DNA of 37,398 nt from Nonomuraea corallina (GTDB lineage Bacteria > Actinomycetota > Actinomycetes > Streptosporangiales > Streptosporangiaceae), in assembly GCF_027620315.1 (NCBI RefSeq), contig NZ_JAPNNL010000060.1, positions 1 to 37,398 of the forward strand. Reading direction: 5' to 3'. Shown piece after piece: positions 25,063 to 33,306 of this stretch. The position numbers were made by a program, and so were the translations under genes. Positions within the stretch are counted from its first letter, which is position 1. Each line of letters opens with the position of its first letter. Under the pieces are notes generated by a model that saw only the letters and a program-made list of their open reading frames with translations, was not told where the DNA came from and did not search any database.

Positions 25063-26230
25063 TCATCCCCACGAACGGCCTGCGCCTGGCACGATCACGG
25101 TCAGCACCTCGGGGGCCTCGCCTGATGTCACGGTCACGGATTCGGCGGTACGCAGGTAGCCGGGGGAGACGTTGACCGTGCCGACGCTCTGCCCGGCGTA
25201 CGGGTGCTGTGTCAGCGTCACGCGCCAGCCGTCGCCGTCCTCCAGCACCACCACCCCGTCCCGCTGCGAGACGAGGCGCAGTGCGGGGTCGAAGTGCCAC
25301 AGGCTGCGCAGCGTGCCCTCGGCGGCGCGGTCGCGCACGACCATGCGGTCGGCGCCGTGCTCGACCCGGACCTGGCGGGTCCTGGTCACCCCGTAGGCGT
25401 CGTCGGCCAGCTCGAAGACCTGGCGGTCCGGGTCCGCGCCGACCAGGCGGGTGGCCGTGCCCTCGCGGAAACGCCCGCTGGTCACGACCGGGACGTTGTG
25501 CGCCTGCGGGGTGCGGGTCCACGCCGCGTAGTCGGTTCTCTCGTACGAGTGGAAACCGGCCTCGCGGGAACCCGTCGGCGCGGGTGTCGGCGGGGCCGTC
25601 GCCGATCGGGACGAGGCGGCCGTCGGGCTGGGTGGCGTGCGCGATGTACTTTTCCAGGGCGGCCCGCCGGGCGACGAGGCGTTCCGGGACCTCGGCGCCG
25701 GCGGCGGCGATGGCGCGCAGGGCGACGCCGAGGCGGCGGTGCACGTACAGGCCGTAGCGGGGAGCCTGCTCGTGCAGGACGCCCTGGTCGTCGATGGCCA
25801 GCTCGGCCGAGCTCGCCATCCGGCGCACGGCCAGGTTCCGCCAGGACGCCCGGCCCAGGCGGCAGCCCACCAGAAGCAGCGCGATGTCCTGGTCGAGCCC
25901 GTGGTTGTGGCCTGGACGGTAGAGCGCGGGGTCGGCGAGGAGCTCGCCGTGCTCGGCCAGGCTGTCCCAGAGGTGACGTTCGCGTACGTGCTCGCTGAGG
26001 CAGACCAGCACGGGGGCGCGCAGCGCGACCGCGTGCTCGGCCCACGCCCACGGGCTCACCTCGCCGCCGCCGTGCGGGTTCGCGGCCCAGTCGACGTCGG
26101 GACCCAGCTCGACCGGCGCGAGCCCGACGAACCGCACCCGGCCGCCCATCACCTCGGTCACGTCGATCTTCGGGAACTGGTCGCTCTGGCAGATCGCCCT
26201 GCCTGACGTGGTGCGGGTACGCCAGAACAC
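25063..26230 (-). pseudogene. Heparinase II/III-like polysaccharide lyase, broken
   Basis: On the minus strand the first frame carries GRAICQSDQFPKIDVTEVMG, RFVGLAPVELGPDVDWAANP, RPGHNHGLDQDIALLLVGC and DGRLVPIGDGPADTRADGFP, then the frame is lost at about 25560. A second frame continues EAGFHSYERTDYAAWTRTPQ, AHNVPVVTSGRF and a beta-sandwich-like end (stop near 25063). The alpha-barrel plus beta-sandwich order fits heparinase II/III-like lyases (commonly more than 550 residues). Both the N-terminal start region and central segments are shortened, so it is inactive. Confidence 0.65.
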
Positions 26231-26309
26231 TCGTCGTCGCTCCTGTTTCCGGGCGCGCGAAACCCACGCACCGACTGGTGATGGTGGGTGCTCTAAGGGA
26301 TCAGGCGGG

Positions 26310-27107
26310 TCAGGTGCGGCCGGGGGCCCGGTCGGTCCAGCCGACGTCCAGGACGACCTCCGACCGGCCGTCGTCGTCCACGGCGGCCAGCACCTGCGAC
26401 GTCCCCGGGTCGATGATCAGCGTCCGCCGCCCCCCGTCAGCCAGGGCGAAGGAGAACGCCTCACCGTCGCGGCCCTCCGTGTCCGTCCTGCCGCCCAGGT
26501 AGCGCACCTCGGGCAGGTCGGCGAGCGCCCGGTAGGCGGCGGCGCGCACGGCCGGCGGCGACGGCTTGCTCCACAGCAGGCCGGCCAGGGCGTCGGCGAG
26601 CAGGTCGGCGGGCGCCATCGACGCCATCCAGGTCCTCAACGCCGCCGGGTCGGCGGGCAGGTTCTGGATCTGCTCGAACGTCACGTCCCGGCCCGCGATG
26701 CTGAACGGTGACCCGTCCGTGACGGCACGGACCGGCGCGTCCACGCCCTGCCGCGCCCGTTCGCTCTTCCACGCCCGGCCGTCCCTGGTCGCCCAGAGTT
26801 CGGTCGTCCGGGTGTCGTCGTGGAGCTTCCTGATGTGCCAGTAGGCGCCGTCCTGGCCGGTGACGGACGCGGTGGTGGCCGCCGCGAGCAGGACGGAGCG
26901 GCCGTCCGGCGCAGGGACGTCGTGCGTGGTGCTCCGCGTCAGGACCATGCCGAACAGGAGGAACGCCGTCGCGGCGACCGCGAGCGCCACCGGCCACGCC
27001 AGCCGGCGGCGCCGCCCGCCCCACACCCGCCGCCACACCCGCGCCTGCGCCCCCGGACCCGGCCGCGGCTCGCCGTACAGGTCGCGGAGCTGCCGAAGAT
27101 CATCCAT
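26310..27107 (-). CDS. CU044_5270-type membrane protein, ECF sigma partner
   Basis: 265 residues. A cytoplasmic N-terminus (MDDLRQLRDLYGEPRPGPGA) precedes an Arg-rich stretch and one membrane helix (AWPVALAVAATAFLLFGMVL, about 36-55), then an extracytoplasmic domain with the WATRDGRAWKSER region seen in this family. Such proteins are regularly encoded directly after ECF sigma genes and are presumed to control them. It overlaps the sigma gene by 8 bases. Complete, no damage. Confidence 0.7.
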   Translation of the reverse strand: MDDLRQLRDLYGEPRPGPGAQARVWRRVWGGRRRRLAWPVALAVAATAFLLFGMVLTRSTTHDVPAPDGRSVLLAAATTASVTGQDGAYWHIRKLHDDTRTTELWATRDGRAWKSERARQGVDAPVRAVTDGSPFSIAGRDVTFEQIQNLPADPAALRTWMASMAPADLLADALAGLLWSKPSPPAVRAAAYRALADLPEVRYLGGRTDTEGRDGEAFSFALADGGRRTLIIDPGTSQVLAAVDDDGRSEVVLDVGWTDRAPGRT

Positions 27108-27693
27108 GGTCGGCCTCCGCCAGCATCGGGTTGGTGTCGCCGAGCAGGTCGCGCAGCTTCCTGCGCGCCCGGCTCAGCCGCGAGCCGACGGTCCCGTACG
27201 GGATGCCGAGCACCGTGGCGATCTCGTCGTGACTCAGCCCGGCCAGGGCCACCAGCAGCAGCACGTCGCGGTCGCGCCGATCCAGCGACGCCAGCGCGAC
27301 GGCCAGGTCGGCGCGCAGGCTCTGGGCGCTGACCCGGACGGCCACCGTCTCCTCGTGCCCCGGCGCGTCGGCGTCTGGGCCGTAGCGGCCGAGCGCGCGC
27401 AGGGTGCGGGCCTCCAGGCGGCGGTGCTTGCCGATGAGGTTCGTGGCGATGCCGTACAACCACGCCCGTACGCCCGCCCTGGCCGGGTCGTACTGCCGGC
27501 GCTTGCGGAACGCGGTGAGGAACGTCTCGGCGACGATGTCCTCCGCCGCGTCCGCGCCGAGGCGCTGGGCGACATAGGAGTGGATCTCGCCGAAGTGGGC
27601 GTCGAACACGGCGGCGAACCGCTCGGCGTCGAGGGCTTCCCCCGGCGCGCGAGCACCCCACGTCAACGCCGCCGCGATGCTCTCCCCCGTCAT
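27100..27693 (-). CDS. ECF-type RNA polymerase sigma factor
   Basis: 197 residues from ATG 27693, with GAAGGG 7 bases upstream (preferred over TTG 27699). Region 2 is clear (FAAVFDAHFGEIHSYVAQRL, AEDIVAETFLTAFRKR, VRAWLYGIATNLIGKHRR) and region 4 has LAGLSHDEIATVLGIPYGTV GSRLSRARRKL, the helix-turn-helix for the -35 element. No anti-sigma zinc motif accompanies it; the overlapping membrane protein downstream is the probable partner. Confidence 0.92.
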   Translation of the reverse strand: MTGESIAAALTWGARAPGEALDAERFAAVFDAHFGEIHSYVAQRLGADAAEDIVAETFLTAFRKRRQYDPARAGVRAWLYGIATNLIGKHRRLEARTLRALGRYGPDADAPGHEETVAVRVSAQSLRADLAVALASLDRRDRDVLLLVALAGLSHDEIATVLGIPYGTVGSRLSRARRKLRDLLGDTNPMLAEADHG

Positions 27694-27913
27694 GCGCAAC
27701 CCTTCACCCGGATCGAACGGTCATCTCTGATCACCCGATCCCCGGATTCGCTTTCACGGCGCGGGCCGCGTCTCCCCTCGGGGCGGCTGGTCTCAGGGCG
27801 CGCAGGCGGCGGATGGGAGGCGTCTCGCCCAGCAGCAGTGCGAGCAAGGTGCGTGTCGGCGGAACTGGGCCCGCTGCGCTGCCCGACTCTTGATCGTTCT
27901 GGCCGGCGTCCTT

Positions 27914-28498
27914 TCAGAGGGTTCCAGCCAGCCGGGACTCGACCTCGCGGTAGCGAGCCACGGGAATCAGGTGCACACCGTCGAAGGCACCCGAGTCGCG
28001 GATGGCCAGGACCTGCTCACAGGCCGCCTCGACCCCGGCGAGGCGGTCGGTCGCAACTTTTGTCACCAGTTCGGCGGGGATGTCGATGTCTGGGATGGCG
28101 GCGGCCAGGTGGCGGGCGTGGTTCTCGCTGGCGATGACCATCACGCCGGCATAGACGGGCACGTCCATCGGATTGGCCTCCCGCCATCGCAGCAGCGCCT
28201 CCAGGGAGAAGCTGACCTGAACGAACACGAAATCGGCCGCGCGTTTCCAGGTGGACAGGGGGCGCAGTCCGGCGGCGGTGCCGACCCGGAATGCGGGACC
28301 GTCCGCGAAGGCGGGGTCCTCGCCGAGTCCGCGGACCTCCTCGATCATCGAACGTAAGATCGAATGTACGGAAGGCGTGATTTCCAGGCGAGGCGTTCCA
28401 CTGGATGAGAACGACTCGGCTGGGTCTGCATGGAAGTTCGTCAGGACTTGTTCGCCCATTCCGGGGCGAGGATGGAGTGCACGCCCGAGTCCCTTCAC
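27914..28498 (-). pseudogene. Methylenetetrahydrofolate reductase-like protein, C-terminal part
   Basis: The ORF covers the second half of an MTHFR-type TIM barrel: TWKRAADFVFVQVSFSLEAL, NPMDVPVYAGVMVIASENHA, DIPAELVTKVATDRLAGVEA and DGVHLIPVARYREV. The first roughly 40 residues (GRALHPRPGMGEQVLTNF) do not resemble the family. Full-length proteins are near 290-300 residues, so the flavin-binding N-terminal half is missing. It lies directly downstream of a broken GNAT gene on the same strand, and the odd N-terminus may be a fusion created by the deletion. Confidence 0.6.
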
Positions 28499-28504
28499 CC
28501 GTCC

Positions 28505-28855
28505 TTGAGATGCAGGTGCCCGCGGATGCGACCTTCCTCCACCATGTCGGCCTTGGTCATGACCCGCGCCGACGGTCGGTTCTGCGGGTCGCGGGCTCGC
28601 CAGATGCGGTGCAGGCCGAGCTTGTCGAACTTGAGCCGCAGCAGCAGCCGCACAACCTCACCGCCAAGTCCGTGTCCCCATTGGTCGGCCCGGAGCGCGA
28701 GGCCGATGTGCCTGGTCGTGGGTGCGCCGCTCGAAGCTCATGTACTCGATGACGCCCGGATCCCCGTAGATGGCCATGAGTGGATCGACGTCATCCGGGG
28801 TGAACCCCCGCAGGCCGATCCGCGACCGGGTACATGCAGTGACTCCACTGGCCAC
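28505..28855 (-). pseudogene. GNAT acetyltransferase (RimJ-like), frameshifted
   Basis: On the minus strand the start region reads IGLRGFTPDDVDPLMAIYGD then PGVIEYMSFERRT; after about 28720 the frame changes to HIGLALRADQWGHGLGGEVV then RLLLRLKFDKLGLHRIW, with SARVMTKADMVEEGRIRGHL and LKDG followed by a stop. The acetyl-CoA-binding loop (here QWGHGLGGEV) is the GNAT signature. Roughly 20-40 residues are missing between the two parts, so the product is inactive. Confidence 0.7.
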
Positions 28856-29105
28856 GCGGCAAGCGCAGCCTGCGCCGGACTCCGGCGAAGTTCCTGGAAC
28901 GGCCGGACTGCGGTTGACCCGATCCCGCCCGGCCGTGGTGATCGGGGGATCTCGCCCCTCAGGAAGGGAGCGCCCATCCGAGATTCGGCCCCGAGAGGCG
29001 GCGGCGGGAAAGCCGGACAGGTTCTCCGTCCCGGAACGAAATGATGGCCCGACTCCCTACATACGCACAGATGTACGCACATCAACGCGAGTGAAGGAGA
29101 CGGCC

Positions 29106-29153
29106 ATGGGGACGCCGAGGAGACCGGACACGGGGCCGGCCCGTGGGTGGTGA
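29106..29153 (+). CDS. 15-codon ORF overlapping the ECF sigma start
   Basis: An ATG preceded by AAGGAG encodes MGTPRRPDTGPARGW and stops inside the first codons of the sigma gene. It may be a small translated leader that couples to the sigma start, or the true N-terminus of the sigma factor separated by a one-base shift. No homologue recognised. Confidence 0.3.
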   Translation: MGTPRRPDTGPARGW

Positions 29154-29688
29154 GCCGGTCAGGTTCGAGGCCCTGTATCGGGAGACGTACGGCCGGATCA
29201 CCGCGTACGCGGCCCGCCGCTGTCACTCGCCGCAGGACGCGGCGGACGTCGTGGCGGAGACCTTCGCCATCGCCTGGCGGCGGATGGGCGAGGTGCCGGA
29301 GGGGGAGCGGGCCATCCTGTGGCTGTACGGCGTGGCGCGCAGGGTGCTGGCCAACCACTATCGGGTCGAGGGGCGGCGCCAGGCTCTCAGCGTGGAGCTC
29401 GACGCCGAGATGGCCGACCTGTACCAGGCCGCGCCCGACAGCGGGGTCGAGCTGACGGCGATCGCGCAGATCTTCCGGGCCTTACCGGACACCGACCGGG
29501 AGTTGTTGTCCCTGATCGCCTGGGAGGGGCTGGACCGGCAGCAGATCGCCTCCGTGCTCGGCATGTCGCGCAACGCCGTGCGCATCAGACTCCACCGCGC
29601 CCGCAGGCGCTTCGCCCGCGCGCTCGCCGAGGCGGGCGTGCACGTCACATCGCATGGCCGGTTGGCCCCCGCGGAGGGACATCTGTGA
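29143..29688 (+). CDS. ECF-type RNA polymerase sigma factor
   Basis: 181 residues, GTG start. Region 2: RFEALYRETYGRITAYAARR, SPQDAADVVAETFAIAWRRM, ERAILWLYGVARRVLANHYR. Region 4: LIAWEGLDRQQIASVLGMSR then NAVRIRLHRARRRFARAL. The start has no ribosome site of its own; AAGGAG lies before the small ORF at 29106 that overlaps it. The next gene begins at its stop codon (TGATG). Confidence 0.9.
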   Translation: MGGEPVRFEALYRETYGRITAYAARRCHSPQDAADVVAETFAIAWRRMGEVPEGERAILWLYGVARRVLANHYRVEGRRQALSVELDAEMADLYQAAPDSGVELTAIAQIFRALPDTDRELLSLIAWEGLDRQQIASVLGMSRNAVRIRLHRARRRFARALAEAGVHVTSHGRLAPAEGHL

Positions 29689-30653
29689 TGAGGAACATCG
29701 ACGACATCGACGAGATCACGCGCGCGCTGGCCCGGGTGGAACCGGGCAAGCCGGGTGGGCGCGCCTCCGATGCGGGCGCGCGGAAGCTGCTGGCCGCGAT
29801 CGTGGCCGAGCAGCCCGGCCCGTCCGGCGTCCGGCCCCGTCCCCGCCCAAGACCTGTCCGGCGGCTGGTCCTGGGGCTGGCGGGGGCGGGACTGCTCGCC
29901 GTGGGCGTCGTGGTGGGGCCCAGCCTGCTGAAGGAGGGCGGCACTCCCTCCTACGCGGTCACCAAGGAACCGGACGGTGTCGTGTACGTGCGGATCCGGG
30001 ATTTCCGCGACAAGGCGGGGCTGGCGAAGCGGTTGAAGGAACTCGACGTCCCGGCCACCGTCGACTACGTTCCCCCGGGCCAGTGGTGCCGGGAACCGCG
30101 CGGAACCCCGGTGCGGGACATCCCCCGCGGCCTGTACTCCGTGCCGGAGAGCATCCTCGGTGAGGAACACGGCCCGGGCTGGCAGATGCGGATCGACACC
30201 AAGCTCTTCAAGCCCGGCCAGACGTTCGTCTGGACCATCAGCGACCACCGCACCAGCACGATCCTGATGAGCGGCCCGGTCGCCCCCTGCGTGCTGGTGC
30301 CCCATACGTCACGCGAGCCGAAGGTGGGCACGTCCGACTACCGGCTGGCGACCTTGAAGGGCCGCTCGCTCGCGGGCTTCCGGGTGGATGAGAAGACCGT
30401 CGGCGAGGTCCTGCCCGAGCTCAAGAGACGCGGGTTCAAGGTCGAATATCTGATCATGGCGGTGGCGCCGGACAACCCCGGCGGCTTCGGCGAGCTGCGC
30501 ACGCAGACCAAGCCTGTCGGCGACGACTGGATCGTCTGGGAGGCGGAGGAGTCCGTCCGCGACTCGGGGCTGATCCGCCTGCTCGTCACCGGCAAGCGCT
30601 TCGACCGGAACCCGGTCTACGGCGGGCCACGCGACGACGTCATCAAAGAGTAG
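29688..30653 (+). CDS. Membrane protein coupled to the ECF sigma factor, probable regulator
   Basis: 321 residues. A short cytoplasmic region (MRNIDDIDEITRALARVEPG) is followed by one membrane helix (RRLVLGLAGAGLLAVGVVVG, about 61-80) and a large external part. Its end, GRSLAGFRVDEKTVGEVLPE then LKRRGFKVEYLI, has the shape of a PASTA-like unit, a fold that can bind cell-wall fragments; this is a weak resemblance. TGATG coupling and topology suggest it controls the sigma factor, but a classical anti-sigma motif is not visible. Confidence 0.65.
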   Translation: MRNIDDIDEITRALARVEPGKPGGRASDAGARKLLAAIVAEQPGPSGVRPRPRPRPVRRLVLGLAGAGLLAVGVVVGPSLLKEGGTPSYAVTKEPDGVVYVRIRDFRDKAGLAKRLKELDVPATVDYVPPGQWCREPRGTPVRDIPRGLYSVPESILGEEHGPGWQMRIDTKLFKPGQTFVWTISDHRTSTILMSGPVAPCVLVPHTSREPKVGTSDYRLATLKGRSLAGFRVDEKTVGEVLPELKRRGFKVEYLIMAVAPDNPGGFGELRTQTKPVGDDWIVWEAEESVRDSGLIRLLVTGKRFDRNPVYGGPRDDVIKE

Positions 30654-30695
30654 GGCCTGCCAGGGCAGCCACGACACCTCGATAACATCCGCATC

Positions 30696-31244
30696 ATGGT
30701 GGATTGGGCGCTTCGGCCAGCTTGGGCGACCGACGTGGAGGCGGTGGCCGAGCTGCGGGCCGTGGTGCTGAGGCCGGATCTGGAGCGGCTGGGGCGGTAC
30801 GACGAACAGCGGGTGCGGCAGCGGCTGCGGGACGGGTTCGCGCCGGCGCACACCTGGATGATCGAGGTGGAGGGTGCCGTGGCCGGCTGTGTGGCACTGC
30901 GGCCGGCCGAGGACGCCCACTGGCTGGAGCACTTCTACCTGGACCCGAGGGTGCAGGGCAGGGGCATCGGCGGTGCCGTTCTGAGCCGGTTGCTGCAAGG
31001 GTGCGACGAGGTCGTGGTCCGGCTCAACGTGCTGCGGGGCAGCTCTGCCCGGCGGCTGTACGAGCGGCACGGGTTCGCCGTCGAGACCGAGGACGAGGTG
31101 GACGTCTTCATGGTGCGCCATCCCTCTCCGCCAGGCGGTCAGCCGGCGGACTCGCGCGTCCGCCGAGGTGACGTCGCGCCTGAGCCTGTCGGACAGGAGC
31201 GCACGCCCGCCGTCGCGGCGATCAGCGCCGCGGCGGCGAAGTAG
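30696..31244 (+). CDS. GNAT-family N-acetyltransferase
   Basis: 182 residues. The GNAT core is complete: MIEVEGAVAGCVALRPAEDA, WLEHFYLDPRVQGRGIGGAV (acetyl-CoA loop R/Q-G-x-G-I/V-G at VQGRGIGGAV) and SSARRLYERHGFAVETEDEV. It probably acetylates a small molecule or protein amine. The last 40 or so residues (after FMVRH) are Pro/Ala-rich and lie over debris on the other strand, so the native stop may have been lost. No ribosome site precedes the ATG; a GATAAC box 12 bases upstream would fit a leaderless start. Confidence 0.8.
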   Translation: MVDWALRPAWATDVEAVAELRAVVLRPDLERLGRYDEQRVRQRLRDGFAPAHTWMIEVEGAVAGCVALRPAEDAHWLEHFYLDPRVQGRGIGGAVLSRLLQGCDEVVVRLNVLRGSSARRLYERHGFAVETEDEVDVFMVRHPSPPGGQPADSRVRRGDVAPEPVGQERTPAVAAISAAAAK

Positions 31245-31390
31245 ACGGTGACGGGCGAGCCGGACCCCGCGCGAGCGGCGAGGCGCGCCGCGAGCACACC
31301 ACCGGCCAACGCGAGAGCTGCCGGGTGGCGGCGATGCCGTCCAGGTCGGGCATCCGTACGTCCATGAGCACGACGCCGAAGGCTGATCGA
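31130..31390 (-). pseudogene. Fused scraps of a response-regulator receiver and a membrane protein
   Basis: On the minus strand 31385-31317 reads FGVVLMDVRMPDLDGIAATR, the phospho-acceptor Asp region of a response regulator, then switches frame and content to ALALAGGVLAARLAARAGSG, then SPVTVYFAAAALIAATAGV, a transmembrane-like stretch as in MFS or sensor proteins. Neither gene continues. This is recombination debris between two functional genes. Confidence 0.5.
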
Positions 31391-31408
31391 GAAGGCGGGA
31401 CGAGAGGG

Positions 31409-31915
31409 TCAGGCCGTCGCCCGCTTCGGGAGCTTCCAGTTGGGGCGGGGGAAATGGCAGGTGTAGCCGTTGGGGTACTTCTGCAGGTAGTCCTGGTGCT
31501 CGGGCTCGGCCTCCCAGAAGTCGCCCGCCGGGGTGACCTCGGTGACGACCTTGCCAGGCCACAGGCCGGAGGCGTCGACGTCGGCGATCGTGTCCTCGGC
31601 GATCCGCTTCTGCTCCTCGTCGGTGTAGAAGATCGCGGAGCGGTAGCTGGTGCCGATGTCGTTGCCCTGGCGGTTCTTCGTCGAGGGATCGTGCACCTGG
31701 AAGAAGAACTCGAGCAGGGCGCGGAAGTCGGTCTTCTCGGGGTCGTAGACGACCTCGATGGACTCCGCGTGGGTGCCGTGGTTGCGGTAGGTGGCGTTCG
31801 GGACGTCACCGCCGCTGTAGCCGACGCGCGTCGACACGACGCCGGGCTGGTGGCGGAACAGCTCCTCCATGCCCCAGAAGCAGCCGCCGGCGAGGATGGC
31901 CTTCTCGGTGGTCAC
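31409..31915 (-). CDS. msrA: Peptide-methionine (S)-S-oxide reductase
   Basis: 168 residues, GTG start with AAGGAG upstream. The catalytic motif [13 protein letters not shown] (Cys12) is present, followed by [59 protein letters not shown], all signature MsrA segments. It repairs oxidised methionine in proteins, using thioredoxin. Length and motifs are normal, and no msrB lies next to it. Confidence 0.95.
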   Translation of the reverse strand: MTTEKAILAGGCFWGMEELFRHQPGVVSTRVGYSGGDVPNATYRNHGTHAESIEVVYDPEKTDFRALLEFFFQVHDPSTKNRQGNDIGTSYRSAIFYTDEEQKRIAEDTIADVDASGLWPGKVVTEVTPAGDFWEAEPEHQDYLQKYPNGYTCHFPRPNWKLPKRATA

Positions 31916-32254
31916 GTCGTCTCCTTACGTGTCGTCGGTGTCGCTGGTGAACGCACCTCAGCGTGCACGTGAAGCGCTCAGGGCGCCGGTTCTATTCCTG
32001 GACGGATTCCTCGTCCGGCTGTGACCGTATGTCTCGCGGGTGTGCGGGCGGCGGTGTCATCACAGGTCAGAGACCTGACTCGAAGCCCTCGCGACACAGG
32101 GATGTCGCGGCCCCGCTCCCATGATCGGGGGCTCGTACGTCCGACCAAGGTGTCAAGTTGTACCAGTGCGAGCGTTCAGCCTCTGATCCCGAGGGTGGCT
32201 CCCTCACGCTGATATCCGTTCGCGCTGTATCACCAGCGCCGCCATGATGTGCTG
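31916..32254. other. Intergenic stretch without recognisable features
   Basis: 339 bases between the divergent msrA and methyltransferase genes. Presumably it holds both promoters, but I could not pick out boxes with confidence, nor any RNA gene or repeat. Confidence 0.5.
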
Positions 32255-32950
32255 ATGCCCCCGGAGACCGCCTATCACGACGCGCTCGGAGACTACTTCG
32301 CCGAGCATGCCGGCATCAGCCCGTACAACGCCTATACCGATCGGCCGGCGATGCTGGAACTCGCCGGTGACGTCGCCGGCTCGAAGGTCCTCGATGTCGG
32401 CTGCGGGGCCGGGCACTATGCGGCTGAGTTGCTGGCACGCGGTGCGGAGGTGGTCGGCGTCGACGGTAGCGCCACTCTGCTGGAGCACGCGCGGGTGCGT
32501 GTGGGTGAGCGGGCCACGCTCGTCCTGCACGATCTGGAGGAACCCCTCGACTTCGCCGATGACGCGTCGTTCGACGGGGTCATATGCGCGCTGGTGTTGC
32601 ACCACCTGACCCATCGCGGGCGGTTGCTGGGCGAGCTGCGCCGCGTGCTGCGGCCGGGGGGATGGCTCCTGGTCTCGACGACCCACCCGGCGGCCGACTG
32701 GCGCTATTTCGGTGGCTCGTACTATGCCGACGACTGGGTGGATCTGCCTCTGGGCGGCAGCTCGTTGTCGATCCGCTTCCAGCGGATGCCGTTGGAGACG
32801 TTCCTGGGTGAGCTGCTGGCCGCTGGATTCGTGCTGGAACGACTCGTCGAGCCGCGCCCGGTGGCAGAGCTGCGAGAGATCGACGAGGCCGCTTACACCA
32901 GGCTGCGTCAAAGGCCGTGCTTCGTCGCCGTCAGGCTCGTGCGTCCTTGA
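32255..32950 (+). CDS. Class I SAM-dependent methyltransferase
   Basis: 231 residues from ATG 32255 (a GTG at 32249 is the alternative; neither has a good ribosome site). Motif I VLDVGCGAGHYAAELLARGA, acidic motif VVGVDGSATLLEHAR, and post-motif FDGVICALVLHHLTHRGRLL with LRRVLRPGGWLLVSTTHP identify a UbiE/BioC-type small-molecule methyltransferase. The substrate is unknown. The C-terminal part (FQRMPLETFLGELLAAGFVL) is standard. Confidence 0.88.
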   Translation: MPPETAYHDALGDYFAEHAGISPYNAYTDRPAMLELAGDVAGSKVLDVGCGAGHYAAELLARGAEVVGVDGSATLLEHARVRVGERATLVLHDLEEPLDFADDASFDGVICALVLHHLTHRGRLLGELRRVLRPGGWLLVSTTHPAADWRYFGGSYYADDWVDLPLGGSSLSIRFQRMPLETFLGELLAAGFVLERLVEPRPVAELREIDEAAYTRLRQRPCFVAVRLVRP

Positions 32951-33137
32951 CGGCAGCAGAGCAGACCAGCGCTGTACAGGTCACCGGCTCAGAGCCGCAC
33001 GGTACCGGGAACGCCTCGAAAGAGAAATCGCCATCCTCGCATCCAGGACCCTCCTTGACGCGGCGGCGGGGCTCCGGGACGCCCGGCTGCCGGCTTCGCG
33101 CGTCCGAGTGGCCTCAGCCCGCCGCGGGCGCGGCTTG

Positions 33138-33289
33138 CCGAAAGTTTCGGGAAAGTAGTTAAATATTTCCCTGTTGCAAACGGCCCAGATTGCCTATTCT
33201 TCCGATCGTACGGGCTTAGGGGCGGCCCTATACGGCCCTTACTGATGGACTGCGAATCAGGAGGTGGGTCATGTCCTCGAAATATTTCG
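33138..33289 (+). promoter_or_regulatory. AT-rich control region of the NRPS cluster with repeated palindromes
   Basis: Three related symmetric sites lie here: CCGAAAGTTTCGG (33138-33150), TTAAATATTTCC (33159-33170) and CGAAATATTTCG (33278-33289, inside the small ORF). A possible promoter, TTGCAA (33174-33179) and TATTCT (33195-33200), follows the second site, although the 15-base spacing is short. The first site resembles GAAA-N-TTTC operators of LacI-type regulators, but the regulator is unknown. Confidence 0.4.
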
Positions 33290-33306
33290 GTCACTTGGCG
33301 TGGTGA
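33271..33306 (+). CDS. 11-codon ORF translationally coupled to the acyl-AMP ligase
   Basis: ATG 33271 has the strongest ribosome site of the region (AGGAGG, 7 bases upstream) and encodes MSSKYFGHLAW. Its TGA overlaps the GTG of the ligase gene (GTGA). It is too short for a domain. It may be a leader that sets ligase translation, or a real peptide. The alternative is that ribosomes start the ligase at GTG 33264 in another frame, but that codon lies within the ribosome site itself. Confidence 0.45.
   Translation: MSSKYFGHLAW

Noticed and set aside
33264..33302. An upstream GTG start for the acyl-AMP ligase
   Set aside because: The GTG lies inside the AGGAGG ribosome site; the well-spaced start is ATG 33271 of the short ORF, with the ligase beginning at the coupled GTG 33303.
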